Assembly: GCA_900239685.1 (NCBI GenBank)
Contig: OENT01000060.1
Coordinates: 145,495-209,494 of the forward strand
Direction of reading: 5' to 3'
Origin: Rotaria macrura
Taxonomy: Eukaryota > Rotifera > Eurotatoria > Philodinida > Philodinidae
Length of the DNA stretch: 64,000 nucleotides
The notes below the pieces were generated by a model. It did no database searches and was not told the DNA's origin. It was given only the letters and a program-made list of their open reading frames with translations. Both the position numbers and the translations under genes were made by a program. Below are positions 36,707 through 49,500 of the stretch, piece after piece (the stretch's first letter is position 1; each line of letters begins with the position of its first letter).

Positions 36707-39224
36707 TTCTATAGAATAAACAAAATAAATAAATAAATAAGTAAATAAATAAACAATATTTTTCTTCTCGATTATTTCTTTGTTGCTCGAAAATGATTGT
36801 GCATATGAATAGATCGTACTTATTTCGATAGATATTTTGTTGCGTACGTCTTGTGATGATGGTGATGATGATGTCAGACAAACCTCGTTCTTCCCACCAC
36901 TGCCTATTTAACTAGCAGAGTGAAGAGACAGACAGCAGAGAGAGAGAGAGAGAAGAAGAAGAGGACGGCGGCGGACGTGTGTGTGTGTTCACTTTCTCTC
37001 TCTTGTTTCTTCTGCTTCACGTGTATGTGATGATGCTTCTAGTACGCATTACACACAAAAGAGAAGTAACAACACGCATACACTCGTTCGAAAACAAACA
37101 GCTGTATTGTTCTTCTTTTTTTTACTAATCTAGAGAAAGAAACGGAGTCGGTTTCCTCCATCCATTACATCGGACGAGTGAAATAAACGAAAGGAGGAGG
37201 AATGATGATGGACGAACATCAATTCTTCGGATGGCAGAATCAACAGCCAATCAGATATTTACGAACAGCTGATAAACAAAAACAGCTGATCTCTAACCAA
37301 TTTTAGTCAATACATGCTCAATGAGTCACTGAGAGTAAATGAAAATTGAATTTATATTTTCTAACGCATAGAATACGTTGTTTTCTCTATTTTACATTTG
37401 TCGAGAGTCAGTGAACAAAAAAAAAATAAATTAACAAAATTCGTACGAATGATTTGCTTTATAAATAAAAATATAATAAATGGTTGAAATGGCAATTGTT
37501 TTTTCTTGAAAATTCTAGAATAAAAAAGAACGTTTTTTTTACTTACGAAAATTTCTTGACATAAAAGGCATCGATTTTTGAATAGATTTTAATTCTGAAT
37601 TGTCAAATGAAGAATTTCATAATATAGCATGTGAAATATTTTGATATGACCTATTGCAAGACAAAGGAAGAATCTAAAATTTGAAAACAAGAAAAAAAAA
37701 GAATATATACTGCCTTTTGTTTTCTACCATAGAATGATCGACTGACAAAGATAAACGATGGACGAAAAGAAATTTCTCTGAAGTGCATAAGTCAATAGCA
37801 GTGAATAAGCGGTTGACATAGTGCCTGTCGAAAGGTTTATGTAACAGCCGACAAAAAAAGTTGAGTGAACCATTTCTCATTTACTTGATCAACTTTCCCT
37901 ACTGTTGAATATCGAAAGATTATTCCATTGCTTTTAATTATTTAAAAGTCAATTATGAGAGTTCAATATTCATAAAATTTAGGTCGAATACTGATCTTAA
38001 GCCAATCTTTTCATGAATTGTATGCACATAGATTGACGACTATTTCTATTTAAAAATAAAACAGATGAGAGAGATAATTCTTTTCGAGTCCGATAAAAAT
38101 ATTTTATGTGTTATCTTGCAGCAACGATATTGTTTATTTTTCAAGTAACCCATAGCGATATACCTATGTGTATTCAATAGAAAAGTGAGAGGTATTGATC
38201 AAAATATGAGTGAAGACAAATCTCGGAATGCAAAGTAGATGTGTATTATAGAAACAATCCAATTAAGTACTGTACACAGAGCGATTAGATCTATGTTTCT
38301 TATGAAAAAAACAGATCGACAACAATGACTGTATGTAATGTATATTTCATGATTGGATAAGAAATACTTTTTTACTCTAGTGACAGAACAAAAGAGCATG
38401 TTAAGATTTTTCTTTCCGTATTTTTAATGATTCTAGATGTGCGAAAACGAAATGAGAACCTATTCACAACAGTTGTTTCTCTGTATAAGTTCTTATGAAA
38501 TATTTCGATTTATATCAAAAAATGAAATGATATTTTCATATTTACAACAAAACTAACCAATTACGTTGTAATTCTATCTATAAAATCTCTTGCTAGAAAA
38601 CTAATGTTCATAGAATTGGAACTCGTTAAAGGTTAAATAGTTTTTGAAATTCTATAGAATACTTGAAAAAGAACGTAATTTGTTGATGAGAATATGTAAC
38701 TTAATCCTTCACATTATTAATATAATTTCTATTTTTAAATAAGATAAAATAAAATTTGAAATATGATACCAAGCATAAAAAGTTTGATTTTGATTGACAA
38801 CTTCTATCACTGTTTGTTATTATTTTAAATAAATGAGAGATATTATTTCAGAAAGCTTATATATGAAAATAAGAAGAAAAACTAAAATAAATACATTTGT
38901 TTGTTTTCTACTTTAGAAATTACATATGGAAATATTTTCTATAGAGGATAATCGTTTTTCATTGGATGCTGTAAAGCCGAATGTGTATTTAGAATGATTT
39001 TTGCATTAAATAAATAATAAAAAGTTTTCTTCTTTTTGTTTTTATTGTTATTCTCTCGTTCACTCAGTTTTTCTTGTGATACATAAGAATAATTAAAAAT
39101 CGTAACAGTAGCAACAAAAAAAGAACTGGAAAACGAAGATGAGAGACTTGAATCGATTGCTTATTTGGAAAGAGATATAATGTTGATGCTCTGTTTTTTT
39201 TGTCTCATTTTGTTTCTTTATATT
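36707..39224. promoter_or_regulatory. Roquin upstream region and intergenic spacer
   Basis: The first 300 bases upstream of the Roquin start hold ATAA repeats and then a cluster of simple repeats at 36,936-36,989 (GA, GAA, CGG and GT units). Such tracts are plausible promoter or 5' leader DNA. The rest, up to the RPS21 stop, shows only short frames with no recognisable product. Confidence 0.4.
36936..36989. repeat. Compound microsatellite (GA, GAA, CGG, GT)
   Basis: Adjacent simple repeats run as GA, then GAA, then CGG, then GT. They lie about 230-280 bases upstream of the Roquin start codon. Confidence 0.75.
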
Positions 39225-39488
39225 CTAATATCTTTTTCCAATAAAACCATCCTCTGCAGCCAATCTTAAAATTGAATCATCGGCTTCACCCATCATACGA
39301 ATTGAACCGCACAGAGCATATGTTCGTTTTTTTCCAGTTGCTTGTCCCGTATGTTCATCGATTTCTGCTATGTCCATTTGAATAGCAGCATGATCTTTAG
39401 CTGCAATGATTTTATTACTTGCAGCACATTTTCTGGGTACATATAATTCGATTTGTTCAGTTGTTGGTGCTCCGTCTGAATTTTGCAT
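39225..39488 (-). CDS. RPS21: 40S ribosomal protein S21 (eS21)
   Basis: A single exon of 87 residues, close to the usual 81-83. It begins MQN, has the near-invariant block [20 protein letters not shown] followed by [12 protein letters not shown], then [20 protein letters not shown] and LAAEDG. It is a component of the small ribosomal subunit near the 18S 5' region and is needed for late 18S processing. It lies 186 bases downstream of the Hikeshi stop on the same strand. An acceptor-like TTTCAG ends 40 bases before its ATG, so a 5' untranslated intron or trans-splice site is possible. A small insertion (APTTE) near the N-terminus explains the extra length. Confidence 0.95.
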   Translation of the reverse strand: MQNSDGAPTTEQIELYVPRKCAASNKIIAAKDHAAIQMDIAEIDEHTGQATGKKRTYALCGSIRMMGEADDSILRLAAEDGFIGKRY

Positions 39489-39674
39489 TTCTTTTGATTT
39501 TGAAAAATGGACGATTTTATATATAGATCTGAAATATTTTAGCCTAGAACAAGCTGTCAGTTTTTACTTTTTTTAAAACATGTTTTCAATTCACACAAGA
39601 TGAAGATAGGAGAGGAACGATGCTAATAAATAAGAATGTCTGCTTTATCATTTTCGTTGTTCATCATAATGATG

Positions 39675-40464
39675 TTACTTCCAAAAGTTCGGATTCTCTG
39701 AAATACGTCGTTGAAAATTAGTATACCATGTTTGAACTATACTTAATGGAACAATTTGTTCCGATGTTCCAGGAATATTTTGAACAAATGATGTTATATA
39801 GTTAACAAAATTATTAAGCATTTTGGATACGAATTCAACGTTCGTAGCGACTGTTGACGGTGTAGTATCGTGCGGTTGAATTTGTTGATCGAGTTGAGTT
39901 AAAAATTCAACGCTTATGCCTAATAAACCATCGGTTGGAATAGCTGTTTGATGTTGAAATCCGCTAAATAAACTAGGCATTAATGACGATGCGAGTTTTG
40001 ATTCAACATCTGAAAACAGAAATCATACGATTTTATGTTCAATATATTATCTTTTCATAGAAAATAAACCTTTGATTTTATTTATTTTGAACATTGCACT
40101 TGGCTTCATATTCGTTATTTTTCCCAGATAAATCCATGATGGTGCTTCTATACTTGGCCAACTAAAGTAAACTAAAAAATTAGATACATATTTTAGAACA
40201 AAAATGGAAATTGAATAAGTATTACATAATACTTGCCACCACCACCATAATTTTCAGGAAATGGCATTTGACCAGTCATAAATACAGCAAGATGATTCAC
40301 ATGGTCAATATCCGAAATTGGAATGACGAACTGTGTTTCGCTTACTTGCTGAAAATTTATTTGTGGCTAATAGAAATAGAAAAGAAGTAAATGACTATTT
40401 TATCATTATCAATAGATTTCTAGAAAAGACTTACTAATCGACCAGCAACAAGAATTGAGAACAT
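39675..40464 (-). CDS. HIKESHI: Hikeshi, HSP70 nuclear-import carrier
   Basis: Exons 5' to 3': 40464-40435, 40366-40240, 40171-40070, 40009-39675; 197 residues, the same length as the human protein. It starts [10 protein letters not shown], like the family's [43 protein letters not shown] and LLGISVEFL follow the N-terminal jelly-roll domain. The helical end closes with [14 protein letters not shown]. Hikeshi carries HSP70/HSC70 into the nucleus during heat stress. The donor of exon 2 is uncertain: a stronger-looking CAA|GTATTA 7 bases downstream would put the conserved VYFS out of frame, so the donor within the GGT repeats was chosen. A TTGCAG acceptor-like site sits about 56 bases upstream of the ATG. 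CIR1 ends 142 bases further upstream. Confidence 0.93.
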
Positions 40465-40606
40465 ATGGGTGTTAAAATATTCTTTTCTTTGTTTTTTAAA
40501 TATTACAATTAGACTTTATCTGCAATATACAAGACAATTATTACGATGCAGGTATATTTAAAATAAACAATCGAGAATAAATTCACAAGAAACACAAGAA
40601 AAAAAA

Positions 40607-43113
40607 TTAAACTTTAAGAGTTCCACGTTTTTCTAAACCTTTCAAACGTTTCATAAGTCGCCGTTTCATTGTCGATGGAAGTTGTTTTAAGAATTCTAAT
40701 TCCATTCTTAATTCTTCTTGTTTAGTTCTATGTGTTGTATCATCATTATTAGCATCACCATGAATCATCATATGTTCAGCACCACCACGACGCATAGCTA
40801 ACCCTTTCGTATGTAATTCATCAATTAATTCATTGGTCGTTGGCATATTTTGTGTTAGAGTTAGTTGAGTTATTGGATGATTTGAATCATTATCATAACG
40901 GGATTTTCCATATAATGGACAAATTTTATCCGTATTTACATGACCCCATTTTTTACATTTAATACAACGTACCTGAAATAAACAATGTCATATGGTTGGA
41001 GAAAATTTACATTGAAATGATTCACTATATACGGTTATTATCTTATCGAATGATGAAAATTTCGATACTATGACATCATTGCATGTTACTTATTATTGAG
41101 ATTCATCTAAGTTACGAATATTTATAATTTCAATGTTAGATTTATTATAATATTAAAAGTGTCAACAATTTTATTTCTTTCACATTTTTGTTTGCATCAT
41201 AGGAGTACATAAAAGAACTAATAACTATTTTTAATATACAGATTTTTACATTGCAATGTCTTAGTTTTATGAGGAAAAATTCAGCCACTCAAATGCATTT
41301 TGAATTTGTTCGTACGAGTTTGAAAAGAACTATTGTTTCTTTTGTTGAAAATTTCACGAGAAAGAAAATCTTTTGTGATACTCAAAAAACAAAAATAGGA
41401 ACATTTTTGTTCATGAATATTATAAAGCTATATCTTATCTATTTTTATATGGCAAAGTACTTGTTTTTGTCTAAGAACAATAAGTATTACTTGTTAATAA
41501 ATAATTTAAAACTTCAGATGAATATGTGTAAAGAATATTTTGCTTAACATGCTCTATGAGTATTTGAATATTGTTCTTCACATAAGCGTAATTTCCTTTT
41601 TCAGTCTGAATAACGAAAACATTCTTAGGAAAAAGAAAAACAAATTTCGCATTCGACTAATTATGAGCAAAACTAGCGTTGAAAGAATGCGTGAGTGAGT
41701 GTATGTGTATTGCGAAATTTTGTTTTGTGACCTAAAAGTTTAAGCACATTCAGGGCTTCTATAGACACGATAGTCTCTCTACTTTCTCAATATCAATACC
41801 GATAGTCTAAGAAATATGGATGTTTTTAAAGTAATCCTAATTATCGAAAATTTCACATGCATTCTATATCTTTCTTTTGATCAAAGTTTGATGTAAATTA
41901 TAAATTCTATGTCAAAATTTCAAGGGACTCTTCAGATAGCTTACTTGAATCTTTTCTAACAAAGCAATAAGTTATCTTGTGAATTCTGATACTAAGGTAA
42001 ATTCGAAATCAATCATAGCTATTCGTGTTAATGGTGAAGCTGACGAAACTCATTTACACATAATGATCAGTGGAGTCTCACTTCTGGATTCCAATTCCAA
42101 CTAAAATACCGTTCAATATCCACAGTACACCGTAAATATATAGATACTTATATATATTCATTCTCTAATTTTCGTCATTGATGAGCAAGAATCAAGCATT
42201 TTTTGTTTTCTTTTGAATCCCTTTCTTGCAGCTTAGAATATTTTGGCATTGGATCGAAATATCATATTTCAAACTCGGAATATCGTTGAGCAAAATAACA
42301 AATACTTCTCGTTCACTGTACAATATTCGTGAAAGCATATTTCAGAATGTTTATCAGTTTCTTAAATAACTTTAACTGAGATTATTTGTCAATTCTCATT
42401 GATATTGATTGGATAGAAGTGAAGAAGGAATAATTGATTTCAATTTCTGAAAAACATTTTAAGATGTTTCCAGCAGTTGAAATACAATAGTTTGTTTTAC
42501 AGATTTCATTCGAAGGGTTAAACTGTCTAGAAATCATCTAGTTTATCGACGTAGTCGTTATAAAAAATGAAAACTAATTTAATACAAATAAACATTTTTG
42601 TCTGAAACAATTTTTACAAAGATGACTTACATTTCTGACTTCAATACCAAAAGGTTGATCACGAATTTTATCATCATTTTTAGCCCAAGATTCTCTTGGT
42701 GCATTATACTTTCGTTGCCATTCAAATTTCGGTTCATCTTTGTTAATAATTAATGTTCCATCGGCACGTCGAAGTTCTTGATCTTGTAGTTGCTGTTCTT
42801 CTTGTTTAGCCATACCTGCTGGTGGATTATACATAAATGAAAGACCAAGACGTGCTTTTTCATCTCCCATCAATTGTTTATTTGAAAATAATTCTTGTTC
42901 ACGTTCATATTGCTCACGAAGTTCTTGTTGACGTCGTTTTTCATTAGCAGACTTTTGTTCAGCCATATACTGACGTTTCATATTTCCAAGATTCGTTGGA
43001 TGAAACCATTTTTTGGACATATAATTTTCATAGCCCTAATTAAGTAGTGAGAAAAAAAGAGAATGAAAATAATGTTACAAATGATATTAACATGACAATC
43101 TTACCTTTCCCAT
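40607..43113 (-). CDS. CIR1: CIR1-like corepressor (CBF1/RBPJ-interacting, splicing-linked)
   Basis: Exons 43113-43105 (only MGK), 43035-42631 and 40972-40607; 259 residues. The N-terminal CIR domain is clear ([72 protein letters not shown]). It is followed by a CCHC knuckle, [16 protein letters not shown], and a basic C-terminus with [21 protein letters not shown]. In animals CIR1 links RBPJ (Notch) to histone deacetylases and also associates with splicing factors. The vertebrate Arg/Ser/Lys tail is missing. Intron 2 is 1,658 bases, far longer than most here, and shows no credible nested gene. CIR1 is divergent to ARMC2, with about 450 bases between starts. Confidence 0.92.
40973..42630 (-). 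other. Unusually long intron 2 of CIR1
   Basis: This 1,658-base intron is about 20-30 times the typical size in the window. A 98-codon plus-strand open frame inside (41,251-41,547) is Phe/Leu/Lys-rich and resembles no family. No repeats or RNA gene are recognised. Confidence 0.6.
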
Positions 43114-43565
43114 GTTTGCTGCTTATTCGTAAGTTTAGAAATTTCAACTAACTGGTTATAATGAAAAGATGAGTTCTTATGAAATAAAAATGTATGCAAG
43201 AAAATCCATGCAATCCATGGTTTACCGAATGTTGTAGTTTTTTATTGACTTGATTTTATTTTCTTGTAGATTCATTTCAAAGATTTTATTTTCAATAAGA
43301 AAAAATATGTTAGAAGAAAATTAAAGAAAAATCAAATTTTATTTTTCTAGAATCGACATACAATAGGTTTTTGGTATCCATGGAAATGTTTGCATTTATT
43401 CATGAGTTATGGCGATAATCTTGTCAAATAAAAAGAAAGTTTACATTTACATATGTATTTGTCTCTGATAAAAACCTTACGGAATATAATTCTGAATGAG
43501 TCATTCTAAAATGTCAATTATTTTTTAGATAAAACAATAGGCATAAACTGAAACCTACTGCTATC
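43114..43565. promoter_or_regulatory. Divergent promoter region between CIR1 and ARMC2
   Basis: About 450 AT-rich bases separate two start codons on opposite strands. The region must contain both transcription starts, and a shared bidirectional promoter is likely. No specific element could be assigned. Confidence 0.45.
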
Positions 43566-46500
43566 ATGAGTAATTCACCAAGTGGAAGCACTCATTCTTC
43601 GTCAGGCCGTGAAAATACCACAGGACATTCGAATGCCGCCAAAATAAATCGCCGAAATAGCCGTGAGAGTCCAATGGCTTTCTATGAAATACCAGCATGG
43701 GTTGAAGTACCATCGAAAATAATCAATAATGCTAAACAATCTTTGAGAGATATGCCAACGTCTCGTCCTTACACACCGCGTGATGATTCAAGATATGCAT
43801 TGACTAAACTTAATCATGATCCAACTTCATTCAGGTAAGACGATATACAAGTTTAGATCTAATATTTTTTTGTTCGTATGCTTTTATTAGTGCATCGTCC
43901 ATCGATTATGAAACTGAATCACGACCAACGTCAAGCAAAGTAAAATGTTTTATTTTTGCCAACGCTAAAAATAAAAATACAACGTTATCTTTCTTGATTT
44001 AGACAATAGATACTAAACGACGAAGTTCTAAAGGTAGAATAATGCCTAAATAAATCATTATGAAAAATCTATGAACTAGGTTCAATCATAGGAACATCTG
44101 ATAGTTCTGTTCTCGTCGCAACACCACCACCACCAAGGTATTTTGTCCACATCTAAAAAAAAATCTTGGTTAACCCTCAACTAGGCTTAGATCAATTCTT
44201 TTGTTCTATTTGTTACCTGTCATAATGATTCCATTGAAGATAAATTAATCGTAAAAATTTTAATCAGTTTCTTTTTCTAATAGTATTCACGCATAAAAGT
44301 CAATAAGCTTGAAAAATACTTATTCATTATTTTAATATCACTAGACTTTCAAAACTTAACCATCAAACATCTCAAGACCAAGTACGTTCAGTTGATAATA
44401 CTATTCAAAATGCAACCAAACCACCTGGCCCATCTAATCATCAACGATCGCCTGTGGTCGGAACAAGTTCAAATTCGACTGTTAGTAAACCACCACATCA
44501 TCGCAGTGGTGAGTAGAAATACTTCATGCAGAATAATGTTAGTTTCGTCGTGTGTTCCAATTTAATTTTTAGGTTCATCATCGGCAAAAGACGATTCATC
44601 AGAAGAAAGTCTCATTTGGAAACATGAAATTGGTCCATTGATTGAAACACTTAAAACAGCTTATCAAAGTATTCAATTATTTTTCAATGAGCTAGGAAAA
44701 AATAACTAAATCTTTCTATGTTCTTCTAGATAAACATTATGAACAATTTGATCAAACATCTAACGATCTCTATGATAGTTTATTAAAATATAATTTCTTT
44801 GGAAAGAGAAGTGTTAAAAAACGAGGAGAATTACTTAAAACATTATTTGGTTTTATTGAATCAGAAAATCCAATTGTCGGTTTTCATGTTGCTCGTATAA
44901 GTCTTGCTGTAAGTATATTTTCATTTACTATATCGAAAAAGAAATGAATTCATCCATTGCAAAAAATCCCTAGGAAGATAGTTGAATATTGTATTATTCA
45001 TAGATCGCATGATTAATTATACTTACGATCTTTTATTTGCATCTGAAAGAGTGTACGTCCTTGAAAATAGATTAAGTCTATTGAACGTAGGTTTAAAAAT
45101 AATCTTAAGCTTTCAAAATGAGTTCAATATTTTTGCCAAACATCGTTCTTTAAAAGTTGAAGTATCATTAAGTAAAAGTTATTTTTCTTTTTAGTTTCAA
45201 ATAAGTAGTGCAAATAATTTACGGCACATTATTCGCTTAACAGCTGATTTAACTTCGAACAAGTCGAATGATCATTTATTTTTAAATTCAAATATTCTTG
45301 GTAAAATTTTCTTGTTTTTCTTTAAGAAAACAGAAAATACTTTTCAATATTCTATTTTTAGATCTTATTTTTGAAACTGTGGCACGTGTTGATGTTGAAC
45401 AAAATTTAGAGTCGATTTGTTATTTTGCAACAACATTAAAAAATTTAACTGTTAATAATGAACTTATTTGTTTGATTTCCGACAAAAAACCATTTGAATT
45501 ATTAAAAACTATCTTAAAAACTATTCTTCAAGTATAAATTTGTTTTCCTTTGTTTTGTATATTATCACAATTTTCTTATTCGAATCTTCTAGTTAAAAGA
45601 TCGAACAGAACATCTTGTTAAAATACGTGAATGTTTAACACCAGTAAGTTTTATGTTTTTACTAATTTAACAATGGCAACATATTCGTTTTTATTTAGTT
45701 GACAGATACATTGAGAAATTTAGCTGAAAATGATCGCAATCGTCAAGAATTCTTATCCGATGATCTTATCAATCATTTAACATTTATACTTAAATATTTT
45801 ACCGATAAACTCGATGCAGATTTAATGAAAAATGTCGCACGATTGTTTAGGTAAATACTCAAGTTTTTCTTTTTTCTTTGCATTATTGATCAAGGCAAAA
45901 CACAAAAATTTTCTCGTTTCTTTTTAAATAATTTAGTAAATTGACTCAACATACTGACTGTTGTATGAAACTTGTGCAATGTTCATCATGCTATCGTTCA
46001 TTTTTGAAAATACTCGTTAAACATGAAAGCAATCAAGTATGTAGATATTACATTTGAAATGATATCCACACATAGATGTACATATATATTCCATGGACAA
46101 TGGCAATCACTTAATTATTAACGTCTATTTTTTTTTCGTTCTGTAGATATTTGTCTTGTTTCTCTGAGAAAGTTAGATAGGAAAATGAAACAATTGATAG
46201 AAGAGTCATTATTCGTTTAGTTAAAGAATTTTGAACTCTAAATGGAACATAATAGAACAAACAAGATTTTCTAATATGAAGGCAGAAGATTGATCGATTC
46301 GATGCTGATATTATTTTTTTTTCCAACTATTCTAATCACCAGATCAGGTCTATATTCAGATTCAAAATTTTTGATCTTCTACTTTTTATAATTTTATCAT
46401 GTGTAATTATGAATTTGAATATTTATACGAAGAATCGAAGTCGATCATTAGTACGAAGTTGTTCATCCAAATAGAATGTGATTTGATCGAATGATTTAGT

Positions 46501-49500
46501 CAACTTTTTAAAAACAAAAATGAATCGCTTATAACTTAAGTCAGATTAGAGTTACTTCAATTTTTTTGAAATTAATATTCATATGATAATCAAAATAATG
46601 GAAATATTTTAAATGCACAGAGTTTCGATTGTGTGTGAAATGTAGATCTCCTTCGAAGCTCTGGTAATAGTTACAATTATTACTCAAATAGATCATTTTA
46701 TTGAACGAACAAAAATTGACTGCTAGAATCAACCGTATTCGATGCAGATAAAGTCTTCTCATTAAAGAATTTTAGGGAAAAAATGATCACACATCTTCTA
46801 AGTAGAACTTGCAACGAACTGTGCAGCGAACGTAATCTAAGACTGCGAAGTTACATTGATTATGCGATGAGTTCAAAATTTAGAAAATGTCTTCATTTAG
46901 AGAAATAATTTTTTCTCAAACAACTGTTAAAAATAGATAGAGAACAGATTCTTTTCTTTCGGAATTTCTCAGCAATCGAAACGTATTTTAAACAGTATTA
47001 ATAACATAACTTCGACTCGTGTTAAACAATCAAAAACTATCGATTGACATTCTTTAATGTATCCTATTGGCGTAAACGTATGCTTTCACAGATGTAAACT
47101 AATTGAATGATAACTTTTCGAAGTAATCAATATCTATAAGCTATTTGAAGAATGTCATAATAGACTGTGATTTGTTATACATACACACAGAATAATTAGG
47201 CAAAATACGTAGAATCGTAGATGAAATGAATAATTACGATCATAGAAATGTTATTTCACTAAACACGTTTTCCATTTGTAGAATAAGACTCAGAAACAGA
47301 TTTATGTTTCGTTGTAAGATCTCAAAAGGCTTTCTCTGATAATGATGCAAAGAAAATTTTCCAATAGAATTTATACGAAGAAGAACTTCACAAGATTCTA
47401 CAACACCGTTTAAACGAGACAGAGAACACTCAAATAGAATAATACCGATATTTTTCTTTCGATATCCCTTGTGAATAACTTCTAACACCTACTATCTTAT
47501 TACATTCTATATGCTTCGAAAATAAACAGAACTCTTCAAACTTGAGAGATTGTCGTCGATTAATAATTCTCTATGATCATACCATTAATAGATAACAAGA
47601 ATAAATTTTATCTTTTGTTGTCATGATATGCATCATAAAAATTTATCGATTGCTGGCAAGTTCGAGTGTTCTCTCTGACTATATATATAATTGTCATCTA
47701 CTTTTGAGTCTGAAGTAGATGGAGAAGAAATGATATATTTTAATGTTGATTTTGAGATAAATTTTTGATTGTCTCAAGATGATTATACGAGAAAATAAGC
47801 GCTTGCAAATTTCTTGTTAATGACATTAATAATGAACATCATATAATACTTCAATTTCTTGAGAAGTTTCGATTCTGATGATTGAACCTTGCAAAATTTT
47901 CTCTTCAATAATGGAATCTATTGATATTGAATGAATAGTAAAAGTTTTCTAGTAATTAAAATTACAAAATTGAATTGCGTGTAGTCAGTGTAAATATTTA
48001 TACGCAATTGTCATTGTATCTGAAATTATAAATCATTCATGTTTCATATTAGTTAAAAGTGATTATTCATTTGGTGTTTTGATTTCAAGGCGTTAGTTGT
48101 TCGTGTATGTTTTATTCTTGGAAATATGATGGCTAAAAGTGAAGATGCTCGTTTGACATTCATGAAAGATTCACATGCATTGCAAACATTAACAAAACTT
48201 CTTCATTCATATATTCAACTTGATTCTCTTGTAAGTATTTCGTTTGTCTAGTCAAGTATTTTATTATAAATATCGTATAGATTTTAAAACCGGATAAACT
48301 TGATAGTAATGATTCAATCAGTCAAGATGCTGACATTGCTGAAGATTCAACTATAAATCAATTTCATTCAATTGAAAATGTTATCAATAAAGTTATACGT
48401 GTTTTAAGTAATTTAGCTATTTCAGAAGAGAATGGTTTAATTATTATTCAACGTGATGATTGCATTGATCTATTATTTAAACTTCTTAGTAAGCAGGTTT
48501 TCTCTCTCGATTTTGTGACTATGATAAACATTAAAATGTTATCTAGTCGACTTTGATTTGGGTTAGTATTTGTTAGAAACATCAGAGAGACCAATAATTT
48601 GTTGTCATCGAAGAGAGAAGTTCTGCAAACATTGAAAATATGATTCGTTAATTATTTAGTTTTGAGACGAACTCCTGGTGGTGATTTTAAAAATAGTTTT
48701 CTTAACATATTGCGCTCCACATGAAACTTCTGTTTCATTCTTGTTCGAATCGGATGTTGGAGAATTAAACCTTGAGATGTTCGACTTCAAGACACTGAGT
48801 AGTTTTTATATGGATTTGTTGATGGAACGAATGAATTCATTATGCTTAATTAAATGGAGAACGTCACTTTTCGATTTTCACAATTCACTAGCCATTGTTT
48901 GAAACTTAAAAATGACTTTCAATATAACGAAGGAGATCTAGTATTGAATATATTCAAATAACAGGGTCAAATTTTTGTACAACTTATAACACGCATGAGT
49001 ATTCCATGGAGTATGATATTTGACACTTGAAAATAGTTAGAGATGTCAATTGATGCTGCTACGAAAGAGACGAATGTTTTGTCTTTTCATTCGGTTTACT
49101 AGCAGCGTAAATTACAAAAATTTCTATGACACTGTCATGAAAAGTTATTCAAAAAATACTGGAATCTAGTCTTGTTTAATAAGAATTCGTCGCAAAAAGT
49201 ATCCTGTTATGTTCTTATTTGCCTTTTAGAAGCACCAAATCAGCATAGTGAAGAATTACTTGTACATGTATTGATGGCATTAAATAATCTATCCTATTAT
49301 GATGATCCACAAAGTTATATAAATCGAAATTCTGAAACACTTGCTCAATGTAAAATAGAAAAACGAGAGAAAATTGAAATTCTACGAGAACAATATGTTC
49401 TTATTTTGTTTTTCAGTACTGGTCAAATATATTCGAAATGAAGAACGAATGGATTGTGTTGTTGAAGCGTTTCGTGTACTTGGTAATTTGTCAAGAGCGA

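Noticed and set aside
41251-41547. 98-codon frame inside CIR1 intron 2 as a nested gene
   Set aside because: Biased AT-rich composition, no domain and no splice or signal features.
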